DNA of 7,283 nt. It comes from Bacteroidales bacterium. GTDB lineage: Bacteria; Bacteroidota; Bacteroidia; Bacteroidales; Marinilabiliaceae. Each line of letters begins with the position of its first letter. The stretch's first letter is position 1. Positions 1-5,310 of the stretch are shown here, piece after piece. The notes beneath the pieces are model-generated. The model searched no databases, had not been told where the DNA came from, and was given only the letters and a program-made list of their open reading frames with translations. Position numbers and translations under genes: made by a program. The stretch lies in NCBI GenBank assembly GCA_004552385.1, contig SFOL01000085.1, forward strand, positions 1 through 7,283, written 5' to 3'.

Positions 1-27
1 GCTCTGAACCAGCTGAGCTAAGCACCC
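1..27 (-). tRNA. Partial tRNA, probably tRNA-Val
   Basis: This is the 5' end of a minus-strand tRNA gene cut by the window edge: acceptor 5' strand GGGTGCT, then TA, the D arm (GCTC stem, loop with GGTTCA, GAGC). These 27 bases are identical to the first 27 of the tRNA-Val(TAC) gene at 192-266. The anticodon lies outside the window, so valine identity is an inference from that match and from its place in a valine tRNA array. Confidence 0.8.
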
Positions 28-36
28 GAAGCACGA

Positions 37-49
37 CCCGCTAAGCGGG
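37..49 (-). other. Small hairpin in the tRNA spacer
   Basis: A perfect 5-base-pair stem (CCCGC / GCGGG) with a 3-base loop lies between the last two tRNA genes of the array. On the transcribed minus strand it is preceded, not followed, by a T run, so it does not look like an intrinsic terminator for the array. It may be a processing element of the tRNA precursor; that role is a guess. Confidence 0.35.
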
Positions 50-79
50 AAAAATCAAAAGTAAATTCCTGTGGCGGGG

Positions 80-154
80 TGGGCATTAACGGATTCGAAC
101 CGCTGACCCTTTGTCTGTCAGACAAATGCTCTGAACCAGCTGAGCTAAATGCCC
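80..154 (-). tRNA. tRNA-Val(GAC)
   Basis: A full cloverleaf of 75 nt folds on the minus strand: acceptor GGGCATT / AATGCCC with discriminator A, D stem GCTC/GAGC, anticodon stem TTTGT/ACAAA around loop CTGACAG, a 5-base variable region, and T arm AGCGG/CCGTT with loop TTCGAAT. The anticodon GAC lies at 117-119 with normal T33, and reads valine codons GUC and GUU. The CCA end is not encoded (the gene is followed by CCC), so it must be added by tRNA nucleotidyltransferase. It is the middle gene of a tandem valine array. Confidence 0.95.
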
Positions 155-191
155 CTCGTCATAAACCCACCCGAGAGTGAGTGGATAAACG

Positions 192-266
192 TGGGTGCTG
201 AGGGATTCGAACCCCCGACCCTCTGCTTGTAGGGCAGACGCTCTGAACCAGCTGAGCTAAGCACCC
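192..266 (-). tRNA. tRNA-Val(TAC) with C33
   Basis: A full 75-nt cloverleaf folds on the minus strand: acceptor GGGTGCT/AGCACCC with discriminator A, D stem GCTC/GAGC, anticodon stem TCTGC/GCAGA, variable GGGTC, and T stem GGGGG/CCCTC with loop TTCGAAT. The anticodon loop reads CCTACAA, giving anticodon TAC (valine, GUA and other GUN codons) at 229-231. The base before the anticodon (position 33, window position 232) is C rather than the almost universal U. No CCA is encoded. This is the first gene of the array, about 83 nt downstream of the predicted start site of the promoter at 356-385. Confidence 0.92.
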
Positions 267-284
267 GAGGAAATAAGCCACTGA

Positions 285-300
285 GCCAAGCGAACTTGGC
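285..300 (-). other. Leader hairpin of the tRNA array
   Basis: On the minus strand a perfect 6-base-pair stem (GCCAAG / CTTGGC) closes a TTCG tetraloop about 18 nt before the 5' end of tRNA-Val(TAC). It lies inside the predicted leader transcribed from the promoter at 356-385. No T run follows it, so it is probably not a terminator. It could help precursor folding or processing. Confidence 0.4.
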
Positions 301-355
301 AGGAATTATAGCCTTATGTCTAAGAACTTCCGCAATCCCGTTCCGAATTGCGATG

Positions 356-385
356 CAAAGTTAGGCTTTTTCCATTACAAACCAA
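356..385 (-). promoter_or_regulatory. Promoter of the valine tRNA array
   Basis: Read on the minus strand, a TTG (-33 box, 383-385) is followed by exactly 19 bases and then TAACTTTG (356-363), which fits the Bacteroidota TAnnTTTG -7 box. Both the boxes and the spacing match the published Bacteroides primary sigma factor consensus. The start site would be near 349, giving a leader of about 80 nt ahead of the first tRNA. It lies downstream of folC, so it serves the tRNA genes independently of that operon. Confidence 0.72.
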
Positions 386-428
386 TAGCCACCTTCATTT
401 TTTTCAGAAGCGAGACCTCATTTCCTTG

Positions 429-460
429 CCGCCAGTCCACCGAGGAGGCGGTCAAGACCG
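429..460 (-). terminator. Possible stem-loop after folC
   Basis: Just past the folC stop codon two overlapping inverted repeats occur: CGGTC/GACCG (449-460) and CCGCC/GGCGG (429-451) with an extra CC/GG pair inside. They share bases, so only one can form at a time. Neither is followed by a clear T run on the minus strand, so termination here is only a suggestion. Confidence 0.25.
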
Positions 461-466
461 TGACAA

Positions 467-1762
467 TCAGCCGAGAACCTCAGCTACGACAAAATTGCTA
501 CCGCCGACAAAAATAAGGTCACCAGGTTGAGCATTCCGGAGCGCGCGGTTCATAGCCTGCGCCACCGTCGGATAGAAATGGCAGTTGAGACCCAAGCCCA
601 GGCCAATCTCATAGAGCTCGGCGGCGGGCGTGGCACGCTTCACGGATGCCTGTGTGAAATAGTAGCGCGCGTCTTTGGGCAGAAGCGAGATGACCTTCTC
701 CGGCTCCTTGTCATTGCACATACCCCAGACTACGTGAATGTGGAGATAGTTGGAGAACTGCTCGTCGAGCTGGCGCGCAAGGAGCCGGACCCCGTGCGCG
801 TTGTGGCCAGTATCTACAATGACGTCGGGGCGGGACGAGATCTTCTGCCACCGCCCCTGCAGGCCTGTCAGCCCCTGGACATCGGCCATGCCTTTTCGGA
901 CATCGAGATCAGTGACGTCATAGTCGAGTTTTTTGAGTTGTTCCGCGGCCGCGAGGACAGTGAGCATGTTGTGCGTCTGGCACAACCCCGTAAGCGAGAA
1001 CTTGCGCTCGGTGGCGGGCTGTCGGCCCACGTGCTCCACTTGCGCCACGAGCATATCGTCCTTGACCTCAAAAGAGTGCATCTTCATGACGTCTTCGGCG
1101 AAGATGATAGGAGCTCCCACCTCGGCCGCCTTGGCGATGAAGACGGGGTCGGTCTCAGGATGCCTCTCGCCGATGACGACAGGGACTCCTGGCTTGATGA
1201 TGCCGGCCTTCTCGGCCGCTATCTTCGCAAGCGTGTCGCCGAGATATTGTGTATGCTCAAGCCCGATGTTGGTTATGACGCACAAGTCCGGCGAGATAAT
1301 GTTGGTGCTGTCGAGTCTGCCGCCGAGGCCGACCTCAACGACCGCCACGTCAACGCCTACGCGCTCAAAATAGTCGAACGCCATGGCTGTGGTAATCTCG
1401 AAGAAAGAGGGGCTTATCGAATTGAGGAACATATCGTTCCTGTCCATAAAGCCCATGACGTCCTCTTTGGTTATCATGCACCCGTCGATTCGGATCCGCT
1501 CGCGGAAATCGACGAGGTGCGGGGACGTGAAAAGTCCGGTGACGTAGCCCGCCGACTGGAGGATGGCCGACAGGGAGTGGGAGACGGAGCCCTTGCCGTT
1601 GGTTCCCGCCACGTGAATGGTGCGGAACTTGCGGTGAGGATGCCCGAGCCTCTCGTCGATAGCCATAATGTTGCCGAGGCCGGGCTTGAGGGCCACGGCG
1701 CCGACTTGCTGATAGACGGGGAAACGGTTAAAAATATCGTCAAGAATCTGTTCGTAGGTCAC
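467..1762 (-). CDS. folC: Bifunctional folylpolyglutamate synthase / dihydrofolate synthase
   Basis: FolC adds glutamate to dihydropteroate and to folates in the cytoplasm, using ATP; it belongs to the Mur ligase superfamily. The 431-residue length is usual. Visible motifs are the P-loop GTNGKGS (53-59), TSPHL (79-83), GLGGRLDSTN (145-154), the conserved His170, the AAEKAG segment with Lys185 (the position carbamylated in this superfamily), GRW (303-305) and DTGHN (317-321) of the C-terminal domain. The start is a GTG: an in-frame TAA lies five codons upstream and no ATG or TTG intervenes, so GTG is the only start giving the full N-terminus. It is the last gene of the rnpA-yidD-recX-folC run, 23 bases after recX. 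Dual activity is inferred from the family; some members are monofunctional. Confidence 0.95.
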   Translation of the reverse strand: MTYEQILDDIFNRFPVYQQVGAVALKPGLGNIMAIDERLGHPHRKFRTIHVAGTNGKGSVSHSLSAILQSAGYVTGLFTSPHLVDFRERIRIDGCMITKEDVMGFMDRNDMFLNSISPSFFEITTAMAFDYFERVGVDVAVVEVGLGGRLDSTNIISPDLCVITNIGLEHTQYLGDTLAKIAAEKAGIIKPGVPVVIGERHPETDPVFIAKAAEVGAPIIFAEDVMKMHSFEVKDDMLVAQVEHVGRQPATERKFSLTGLCQTHNMLTVLAAAEQLKKLDYDVTDLDVRKGMADVQGLTGLQGRWQKISSRPDVIVDTGHNAHGVRLLARQLDEQFSNYLHIHVVWGMCNDKEPEKVISLLPKDARYYFTQASVKRATPAAELYEIGLGLGLNCHFYPTVAQAMNRALRNAQPGDLIFVGGSNFVVAEVLG

Positions 1763-1785
1763 TTTACAAGATATTTATGGATAGC

Positions 1786-2307
1786 CTATTCAACATCAGA
1801 AGCGATCTGGTCGATGGCTTTTCTCACCTCGTCATACTCAAACCCCCTCTGGAGGGCGAAACGGACGAGCGACGCAAAAAGCCTTGAACCGTAAGAGAGT
1901 TTGTCGGTCTCACCTTCGCCCGGTGCCGGCGCCGACCTGAGTTTGGAGCGCAGCGCCTTCAGGAGGATGTCGTGCCACTCGCCGGGGTCGAACGCCGCGA
2001 TGGCGTCATCGGCAACAAAATCGTCAACGCCCTTGGCCTTCAGCTGCATGCGGACCTTGACCGGCCCCCAGCCGGAGAAACGCGCCTTGTCGCGGACAAA
2101 GAGCGGGGCGAAGCGCGCATCGTCAACAAACCCCTCTTTCTCAAGCCTTGCGACCACGCGCCCCGTCGCCTCGGGCGACAGCCCCCACCGGACGCACTTG
2201 TCCACCATCTCCTGGCGGCAATGCTCCGACGCTGAGCACAACTGGGCGAGCTTGGCAAGGGCGTCCTCTTCAGACACCTGTTTGACGTTGTTTTTCCTTT
2301 GGAACAT
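1786..2307 (-). CDS. recX: RecX family regulatory protein
   Basis: RecX proteins bind RecA filaments and modulate recombinase activity in the cytoplasm. The 173-residue product is all-helical in character and shows family features: a first repeat with CRWGLSPEAT and the pattern EKEGFVDDARFA (about 56-67), then FVRDKARFSGWGPVKVRMQLKAKGV (about 70-94), which is the most conserved part of RecX (Arg-rich, followed by LKxKGV). The C-terminal part LFASLVRFALQRGFEYDEVRKAI fits the last three-helix repeat. The ATG at 2305-2307 gives a compact N-terminus 18 bases after yidD. No recA is visible in the window, but recR at the other end of the segment acts in the same process. Divergence of the family makes this a motif-based call. 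Confidence 0.88.
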   Translation of the reverse strand: MFQRKNNVKQVSEEDALAKLAQLCSASEHCRQEMVDKCVRWGLSPEATGRVVARLEKEGFVDDARFAPLFVRDKARFSGWGPVKVRMQLKAKGVDDFVADDAIAAFDPGEWHDILLKALRSKLRSAPAPGEGETDKLSYGSRLFASLVRFALQRGFEYDEVRKAIDQIASDVE

Positions 2308-2325
2308 GCTCTGCAGCGGGTTATG

Positions 2326-2625
2326 CTATTGTGGTTTTCGGTCTTTAGGGAAAAAGTGGAACTCTTCCGGCACGGGGTCATAGCCGAAACCGCCGCCGGG
2401 GCGGCAACGGAGGATCCTGCGGACGGCGAGGTAGAGCCCTTTGAGAGGCCCGTGGAGGCGAATGGCCTCGACCGCGTAAGAAGAGCACGTCGGGGTGAAG
2501 CGGCACATCGGCGGGGTGAGCGGAGAGATGCACATCTGATAGAACCTGATGGGCGCAATGAGCACCGCGGAGGTGATCCGCCTGAGCGAGGAGCCGACCC
2601 GGCGCAAAATGTCACTGAGCATCAT
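2326..2625 (-). CDS. yidD: Membrane protein insertion efficiency factor YidD
   Basis: YidD is a small peripheral inner-membrane protein thought to help YidC insert membrane proteins. The 99-residue product has an amphipathic N-terminal helix and the family signature: APIRFYQMCISPLTPP (25-39), CRFTPTCSSYAVEAI (41-55), HGPLKGLYLAVRRILRC (58-74) and the GYDPVP ending (81-86), with the conserved cysteines Cys41, Cys47 and Cys74. I chose the ATG at 2623-2625; the next codon is also ATG. A longer reading frame reaches 2796 but lies wholly inside rnpA and adds Ser/Arg/Leu-rich residues not found in the family. The gene overlaps the end of rnpA by 14 bases, suggesting translational coupling, and it follows rnpA as in most bacteria. 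Confidence 0.94.
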   Translation of the reverse strand: MMLSDILRRVGSSLRRITSAVLIAPIRFYQMCISPLTPPMCRFTPTCSSYAVEAIRLHGPLKGLYLAVRRILRCRPGGGFGYDPVPEEFHFFPKDRKPQ

Positions 2626-3064
2626 CGGCACCGTATTGACACGCGGCATCGGCCGCCACAGCCGCCACAAGCTTCTGGACAGACTTGCCCACGGAAGCCT
2701 CGACTTGACCCATGGTTGGCAACTCCTTGCCAATAAAGACGAAAGCCACGTAGAGCCCCTTGAAAGGCGAAGCAGCGATAGCGTCCTCGACCTCACCTTT
2801 GCGTAGCCTCCAGGCCTCCCTTACGAGCCTCTTGACGCGGTTACGCTTGACCGCCCTCTTAAAACGCTTCTTGCCCACGCTCACCATCATGCGCAACGGG
2901 GCCTCGCCCGCCCGCAACTCGCTCTTGGTAAGGTAGACAACCCTCAGCGGGAAGCGCGAAAAGCCAGTCCCCTTTGTGAAAAGGAGATCGACAGAGGTCT
3001 CGCCCCATAGTTTTTGCGCTTTGGGGAACTTATATGATTGGGAGTGGGAAAGCGTTTCTGCCAT
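2612..3064 (-). CDS. rnpA: Ribonuclease P protein component
   Basis: RnpA is the protein subunit of RNase P, which trims the 5' leader of precursor tRNAs together with the catalytic RNA. The 150-residue product, slightly long for the family, starts with the typical segment FPKAQKLWGETSVDLLFTKG (13-32), followed by a beta-rich core and the RNR signature at 66-86 with many Arg/Lys residues (core KRNRVKRLVREAW, 73-85). The last 25 residues are Ala-rich and poorly conserved. It opens the minus-strand operon; the ATG at 3062-3064 is preceded by an A/T-rich stretch. The RNase P RNA gene is not in this window. Its product would process the nearby valine tRNA array, although that array has its own promoter. 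Confidence 0.95.
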   Translation of the reverse strand: MAETLSHSQSYKFPKAQKLWGETSVDLLFTKGTGFSRFPLRVVYLTKSELRAGEAPLRMMVSVGKKRFKRAVKRNRVKRLVREAWRLRKGEVEDAIAASPFKGLYVAFVFIGKELPTMGQVEASVGKSVQKLVAAVAADAACQYGADDAQ

Positions 3065-3148
3065 TTTGAAAAATTAAAGTCCTTTCCGCCATGCGCAGCA
3101 CACACCAGATGGGGGAAACGGCATATGCTTTGGCGACGTTGCTCTACG

Positions 3149-3174
3149 CAAATTTACGACAACGCGACGACAAA
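3149..3174 (-). promoter_or_regulatory. Candidate promoter of the rnpA operon
   Basis: On the minus strand TAAATTTG (3149-3156) matches the Bacteroidota -7 box and would start transcription near 3142, leaving a 5' leader of about 78 nt before rnpA. A TTTG lies upstream (3171-3174) but is only 14 bases from the -7 box, too close for the usual 19-21, so the -33 element is weak or absent. Confidence 0.42.
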
Positions 3175-3287
3175 TGGCGTACTGAAATGAAAACGGCACG
3201 GAAGAAACGGCTGAGCCGCCTTGGTGTCGCGAGCCCCGCGGGTGAAAAGTCGGCAGAGCGGCGGCGAGCTATTTGGCACGCCGTTTG
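3171..3287. repeat. Inverted repeat between the divergent promoters
   Basis: The ten bases at 3171-3180 (CAAATGGCGT) pair with 3278-3287 (ACGCCGTTTG), allowing one G-T pair, across a 97-base GC-rich interval. Similarity extends imperfectly to 3166-3183 and 3275-3292. Each arm contains the TTTG tetramer that would act as the -33 box for one of the two divergent promoters. The interval itself holds small palindromes (CCCGCGGG, TCGCGA) and no convincing gene. It could be an operator pair or chance. Confidence 0.4.
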
Positions 3288-3318
3288 CGGTCAGATAAGG
3301 TAAAATTTATTACATTTG
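3284..3318 (+). promoter_or_regulatory. Candidate promoter of the rex operon
   Basis: TACATTTG (3311-3318) fits the Bacteroidota TAnnTTTG -7 box, and TTTG at 3284-3287 could serve as the -33 box, but the 23-base spacing is longer than the usual 19-21. The start site would be near 3325, leaving a leader of about 40 nt with a Shine-Dalgarno sequence. No Rex operator of the form TTGTGAA-N4-TTCACAA was seen, so autoregulation is not supported by sequence. Confidence 0.45.
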
Positions 3319-3350
3319 CCTATATTATAAATCATTTTGGCCTAAGCGCA

Positions 3351-3356
3351 AGGAGG
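3351..3356 (+). promoter_or_regulatory. Shine-Dalgarno site of rex
   Basis: AGGAGG lies nine bases before the ATG at 3366. It decides the start: an upstream in-frame ATG at 3273 would place the candidate promoter inside the coding region and adds residues not found in Rex. A perfect Shine-Dalgarno site is uncommon in Bacteroidota, where many genes lack one. Confidence 0.7.
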
Positions 3357-3365
3357 AAGATAAGG

Positions 3366-4022
3366 ATGCCAAGCGAACCCGAACAAGGCGAGCAAAGGAG
3401 GCCGGCACTGGTGCCGGAGCCTACCCTTTACCGTCTGCCAATATACTTGACGTACTTGAAGTTGGCCTTGAAGGCCGGCCAGAAGTACGTGTCATCGACA
3501 AAGATGGCTCGGGAGATGGGCGTGGACCCGACCCAAGTGACCAAAGACTTGGGGCACACGGCGATAGTGGGCAAGACGCGCGTCGGGTATGAAGTAGAAT
3601 CTCTGATATCGGTGTTGGAGACCTTCCTGCGCTTCAACACAGTGGAGTACGGCTACCTGTTCGGCGCCGGCAGCCTCGGCACCGCCCTGCTGCTGGATCA
3701 TGGCCTGGCCCAGTTCGGGTTCAGCATAAAGGCCGCATTCGACATCAACCCCGACAAGGTGGGTCTGAACATAGGCGGCACGACGATATATCACCTTGAC
3801 GACTTCGGGCGCGTGAAGAAGCCGGACGTCAAGATAGGCATATTGACCGTGCCGGTCGACCAGGCTCAGTGCGTGGCCGACCTGATGATAGATGGCGGCC
3901 TGACGGCGATATGGAACTTCACGTCATTCAGAATACGCGTCCCTGACGGCGTGGTTGTTCAAAACACATCGCTCTACGCCCACCTGGCTGTGATTTTCAA
4001 TAGGCTCCACGCAAAAGAGTAA
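3366..4022 (+). CDS. rex: Redox-sensing transcriptional repressor Rex
   Basis: Rex is a homodimeric repressor that leaves its operators when NADH binds, so it tunes fermentation and respiration genes to the NADH/NAD+ ratio. The 218-residue product is of family length. The N-terminal winged helix (about 21-85) includes LPIYLTYLKLALKAG and the recognition-helix region MGVDPTQVTKDL (51-62), then VGYEVESLI. The Rossmann domain shows YLFGAGSLGTALL (97-109) with the GxGxxG nucleotide loop, Asp126 in AFDIN at the end of the second strand as expected for NAD(H) over NADP(H), and the late family segment AIWNFTSFRIRVPDGVVVQN (181-200). It is the first gene of the plus operon and ends four bases before the next start. 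Its presence beside bioD and recR is not a target prediction: Rex regulons are usually fermentation genes elsewhere. Confidence 0.95.
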   Translation: MPSEPEQGEQRRPALVPEPTLYRLPIYLTYLKLALKAGQKYVSSTKMAREMGVDPTQVTKDLGHTAIVGKTRVGYEVESLISVLETFLRFNTVEYGYLFGAGSLGTALLLDHGLAQFGFSIKAAFDINPDKVGLNIGGTTIYHLDDFGRVKKPDVKIGILTVPVDQAQCVADLMIDGGLTAIWNFTSFRIRVPDGVVVQNTSLYAHLAVIFNRLHAKE

Positions 4023-4026
4023 AGAC

Positions 4027-4635
4027 ATGACCAGCACGAAAAGACGACTGGCGACCATGGCGGCAATCATCACAGCCATGGCGGCCATAGGCTCGGGAGA
4101 CGCATCGGCGCAAAAAGCCATGACGACTACCACGACGACGACCACCACCACCGTGAGCGGAGACACGACAAAGACGGCCACCCAAAGCGTCACCACCATA
4201 AACCTATCGGTCAGCGACCTGACTCAACTGGTGCAAGCCGCGGCCAACACCATACTGGAACACGGCGCGCACGCCAAGAACAGCATTGCCGCGGCTGCCG
4301 ACAGCACGGTCAAGGTCGGGGCTGACGCCCTCAGGCAAATAATACAGGTTGACGCCGGCACGGCGCAGGCGCTCATGTCGATGCTGGGCATAGTGGCCGA
4401 CTCGGTGGCCACGGCGAGCAAGGCGGCCATAGAGGTGGGCAAGGCGGCGGCGCAGAAGAAAGCTGCGGAAGCGAGCAAAAAGATATCAGAAGAGGCGCAA
4501 GCCATGGCAGAAAAGGCGTCAAGAGCCACCGAGGCTCAGACCGACAGCCTGAAGCAGGCACTAAAGGCCACGCGCGCGGCGATAGACAGCCTAATAAGCG
4601 ACCTTGAGAAAGAGGACGTCAAGACAAACAAGTAA
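4027..4635 (+). CDS. Exported Ala/Thr-rich helical protein, unknown function
   Basis: I do not recognise this 202-residue product. It has a clear Sec signal peptide: Lys5-Arg6-Arg7, a hydrophobic stretch at 9-22 and a likely signal peptidase I site after Ala-Ser-Ala (26-28). There is no lipobox cysteine and no cysteine at all. The mature protein begins with ten consecutive threonines (33-42), then a Thr/Ser-rich linker to about 58, then a long Ala-rich, strongly helical region (about 62-198) that looks like coiled coil or amphipathic helix, ending in a charged tail. Five tripeptides match the Bacteroides O-glycosylation motif D-(S/T)-(A/I/L/V/M/T): at 46, 92, 125, 173 and 187. The start is supported by the positively charged n-region. 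It sits 4 bases after rex and 6 before bioD, so it is almost certainly co-transcribed. Alternatives such as a phasin-like or structural envelope helix are guesses. Confidence 0.82.
   Translation: MTSTKRRLATMAAIITAMAAIGSGDASAQKAMTTTTTTTTTTVSGDTTKTATQSVTTINLSVSDLTQLVQAAANTILEHGAHAKNSIAAAADSTVKVGADALRQIIQVDAGTAQALMSMLGIVADSVATASKAAIEVGKAAAQKKAAEASKKISEEAQAMAEKASRATEAQTDSLKQALKATRAAIDSLISDLEKEDVKTNK
4123..4152 (+). repeat. Ten-codon threonine tract (ACN repeat)
   Basis: Ten consecutive ACN codons (ACG, ACT, ACC, three ACG, four ACC) encode Thr33-Thr42 of the exported protein. Short identical runs of ACG and ACC suggest past triplet slippage, so length could vary between strains without breaking the frame. 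Confidence 0.75.
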
Positions 4636-4641
4636 GAGATA

Positions 4642-5301
4642 ATGCGCACATACTTCGTCAGCGGCGTAGACACGGACGCTGGCAAAACATACATCACGTC
4701 GCACATGGCGGCGCAACTGAAAGCCGAAGGCGTGGACGTGATAACCCAGAAGCCAGTGCAGACGGGGTGCACAGGCATGGCTGAAGACATAGAGGAGCAC
4801 AGGCGCGTGATGGGCTGCGGCCTCCTGCCCGACGACAAGGAGGGGCTGACCTGCACCTACCTGTTTCGCAAACCCGCCTCGCCCGCGCTGGCCGCAAGAA
4901 TGGAGGGCGCGGAGATAGACCCCGCGCGCATTGACGCAGACACGCGCGCTCTGGCCGCGAGGCACGAAGTGGTGCTGGTGGAGGGGGCGGGCGGCCTCAT
5001 GGTCCCGTTGCGCGACGACCTGCTGACGATAGACTACGTGGCCACGCGCCACATGCCGCTGATACTGGTGACGACATCGAAGCTCGGCGGGATAAACCAC
5101 GCACTGCTGAGCATAGAGGCGTGCAAGACGCACAATGTGGACCTGAGGATTGTGGTATTCAACAGACTGCCCGGAGACGAAGACGTTATGGCAGACGACT
5201 CTCTGAGCGAGATTAGCAAATTCACCGCGAGAGCCTTTCCCGAGGCAAAGGTTATCGACTTCCGCGGGCAGGAGAGCCTTGCGGGGATGAAATTGACTTA
5301 A
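4642..5301 (+). CDS. bioD: ATP-dependent dethiobiotin synthetase
   Basis: BioD closes the ureido ring of dethiobiotin from 7,8-diaminopelargonic acid, CO2 and ATP, the penultimate step of biotin synthesis, in the cytoplasm. The 219-residue length is typical. Visible motifs are the P-loop GVDTDAGKT (8-16), the KPVQTG segment with Lys37 (37-42), EGAGGLMVPL (114-123) with Glu114 expected to bind magnesium, and TTSKLGGINHALLSIEA (144-160), the region that contacts substrate and the dimer partner. It starts 6 bases after the exported protein gene. No other biotin gene (bioA, bioB, bioF) is in the window, so here bioD stands apart from the rest of its pathway. Confidence 0.95.
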   Translation: MRTYFVSGVDTDAGKTYITSHMAAQLKAEGVDVITQKPVQTGCTGMAEDIEEHRRVMGCGLLPDDKEGLTCTYLFRKPASPALAARMEGAEIDPARIDADTRALAARHEVVLVEGAGGLMVPLRDDLLTIDYVATRHMPLILVTTSKLGGINHALLSIEACKTHNVDLRIVVFNRLPGDEDVMADDSLSEISKFTARAFPEAKVIDFRGQESLAGMKLT

Positions 5302-5310
5302 GGCAGGGTT

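Noticed and set aside
1..266. Repeated segment of about 27 bases at 1 and 240, and a near copy at 129, as a CRISPR-like array
   Set aside because: The repeats are the D arm and acceptor strand of tandem valine tRNA genes that fold into complete cloverleafs.
192..266. tRNA as an integration (attachment) site
   Set aside because: No integrase, phage gene or duplicated tRNA 3' end with flanking foreign DNA is visible in the window.
316..530. Two short overlapping open frames between the tRNA array and folC
   Set aside because: They overlap the tRNA promoter on the other strand and the folC end, and show no coding signal.
527..1894. Plus-strand open frame of 455 codons opposite folC
   Set aside because: It is antisense to a gene with complete FolC motifs, its product is rich in His, Arg, Asp and Glu with no recognisable domain, and it arises from the GC-rich reverse frame.
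2626..2796. Long version of yidD starting inside rnpA
   Set aside because: The added 57 residues are a shadow of rnpA and exceed the usual length of YidD.
3091..3303. 70-codon open frame in the rnpA-rex intergenic region
   Set aside because: It overlaps both candidate promoters, has no ribosome site, and its Arg-rich product resembles no family.
3273..3365. Upstream extension of rex to an earlier ATG
   Set aside because: The extra 31 residues are not part of Rex, would include the promoter, and the AGGAGG before 3366 marks the real start.
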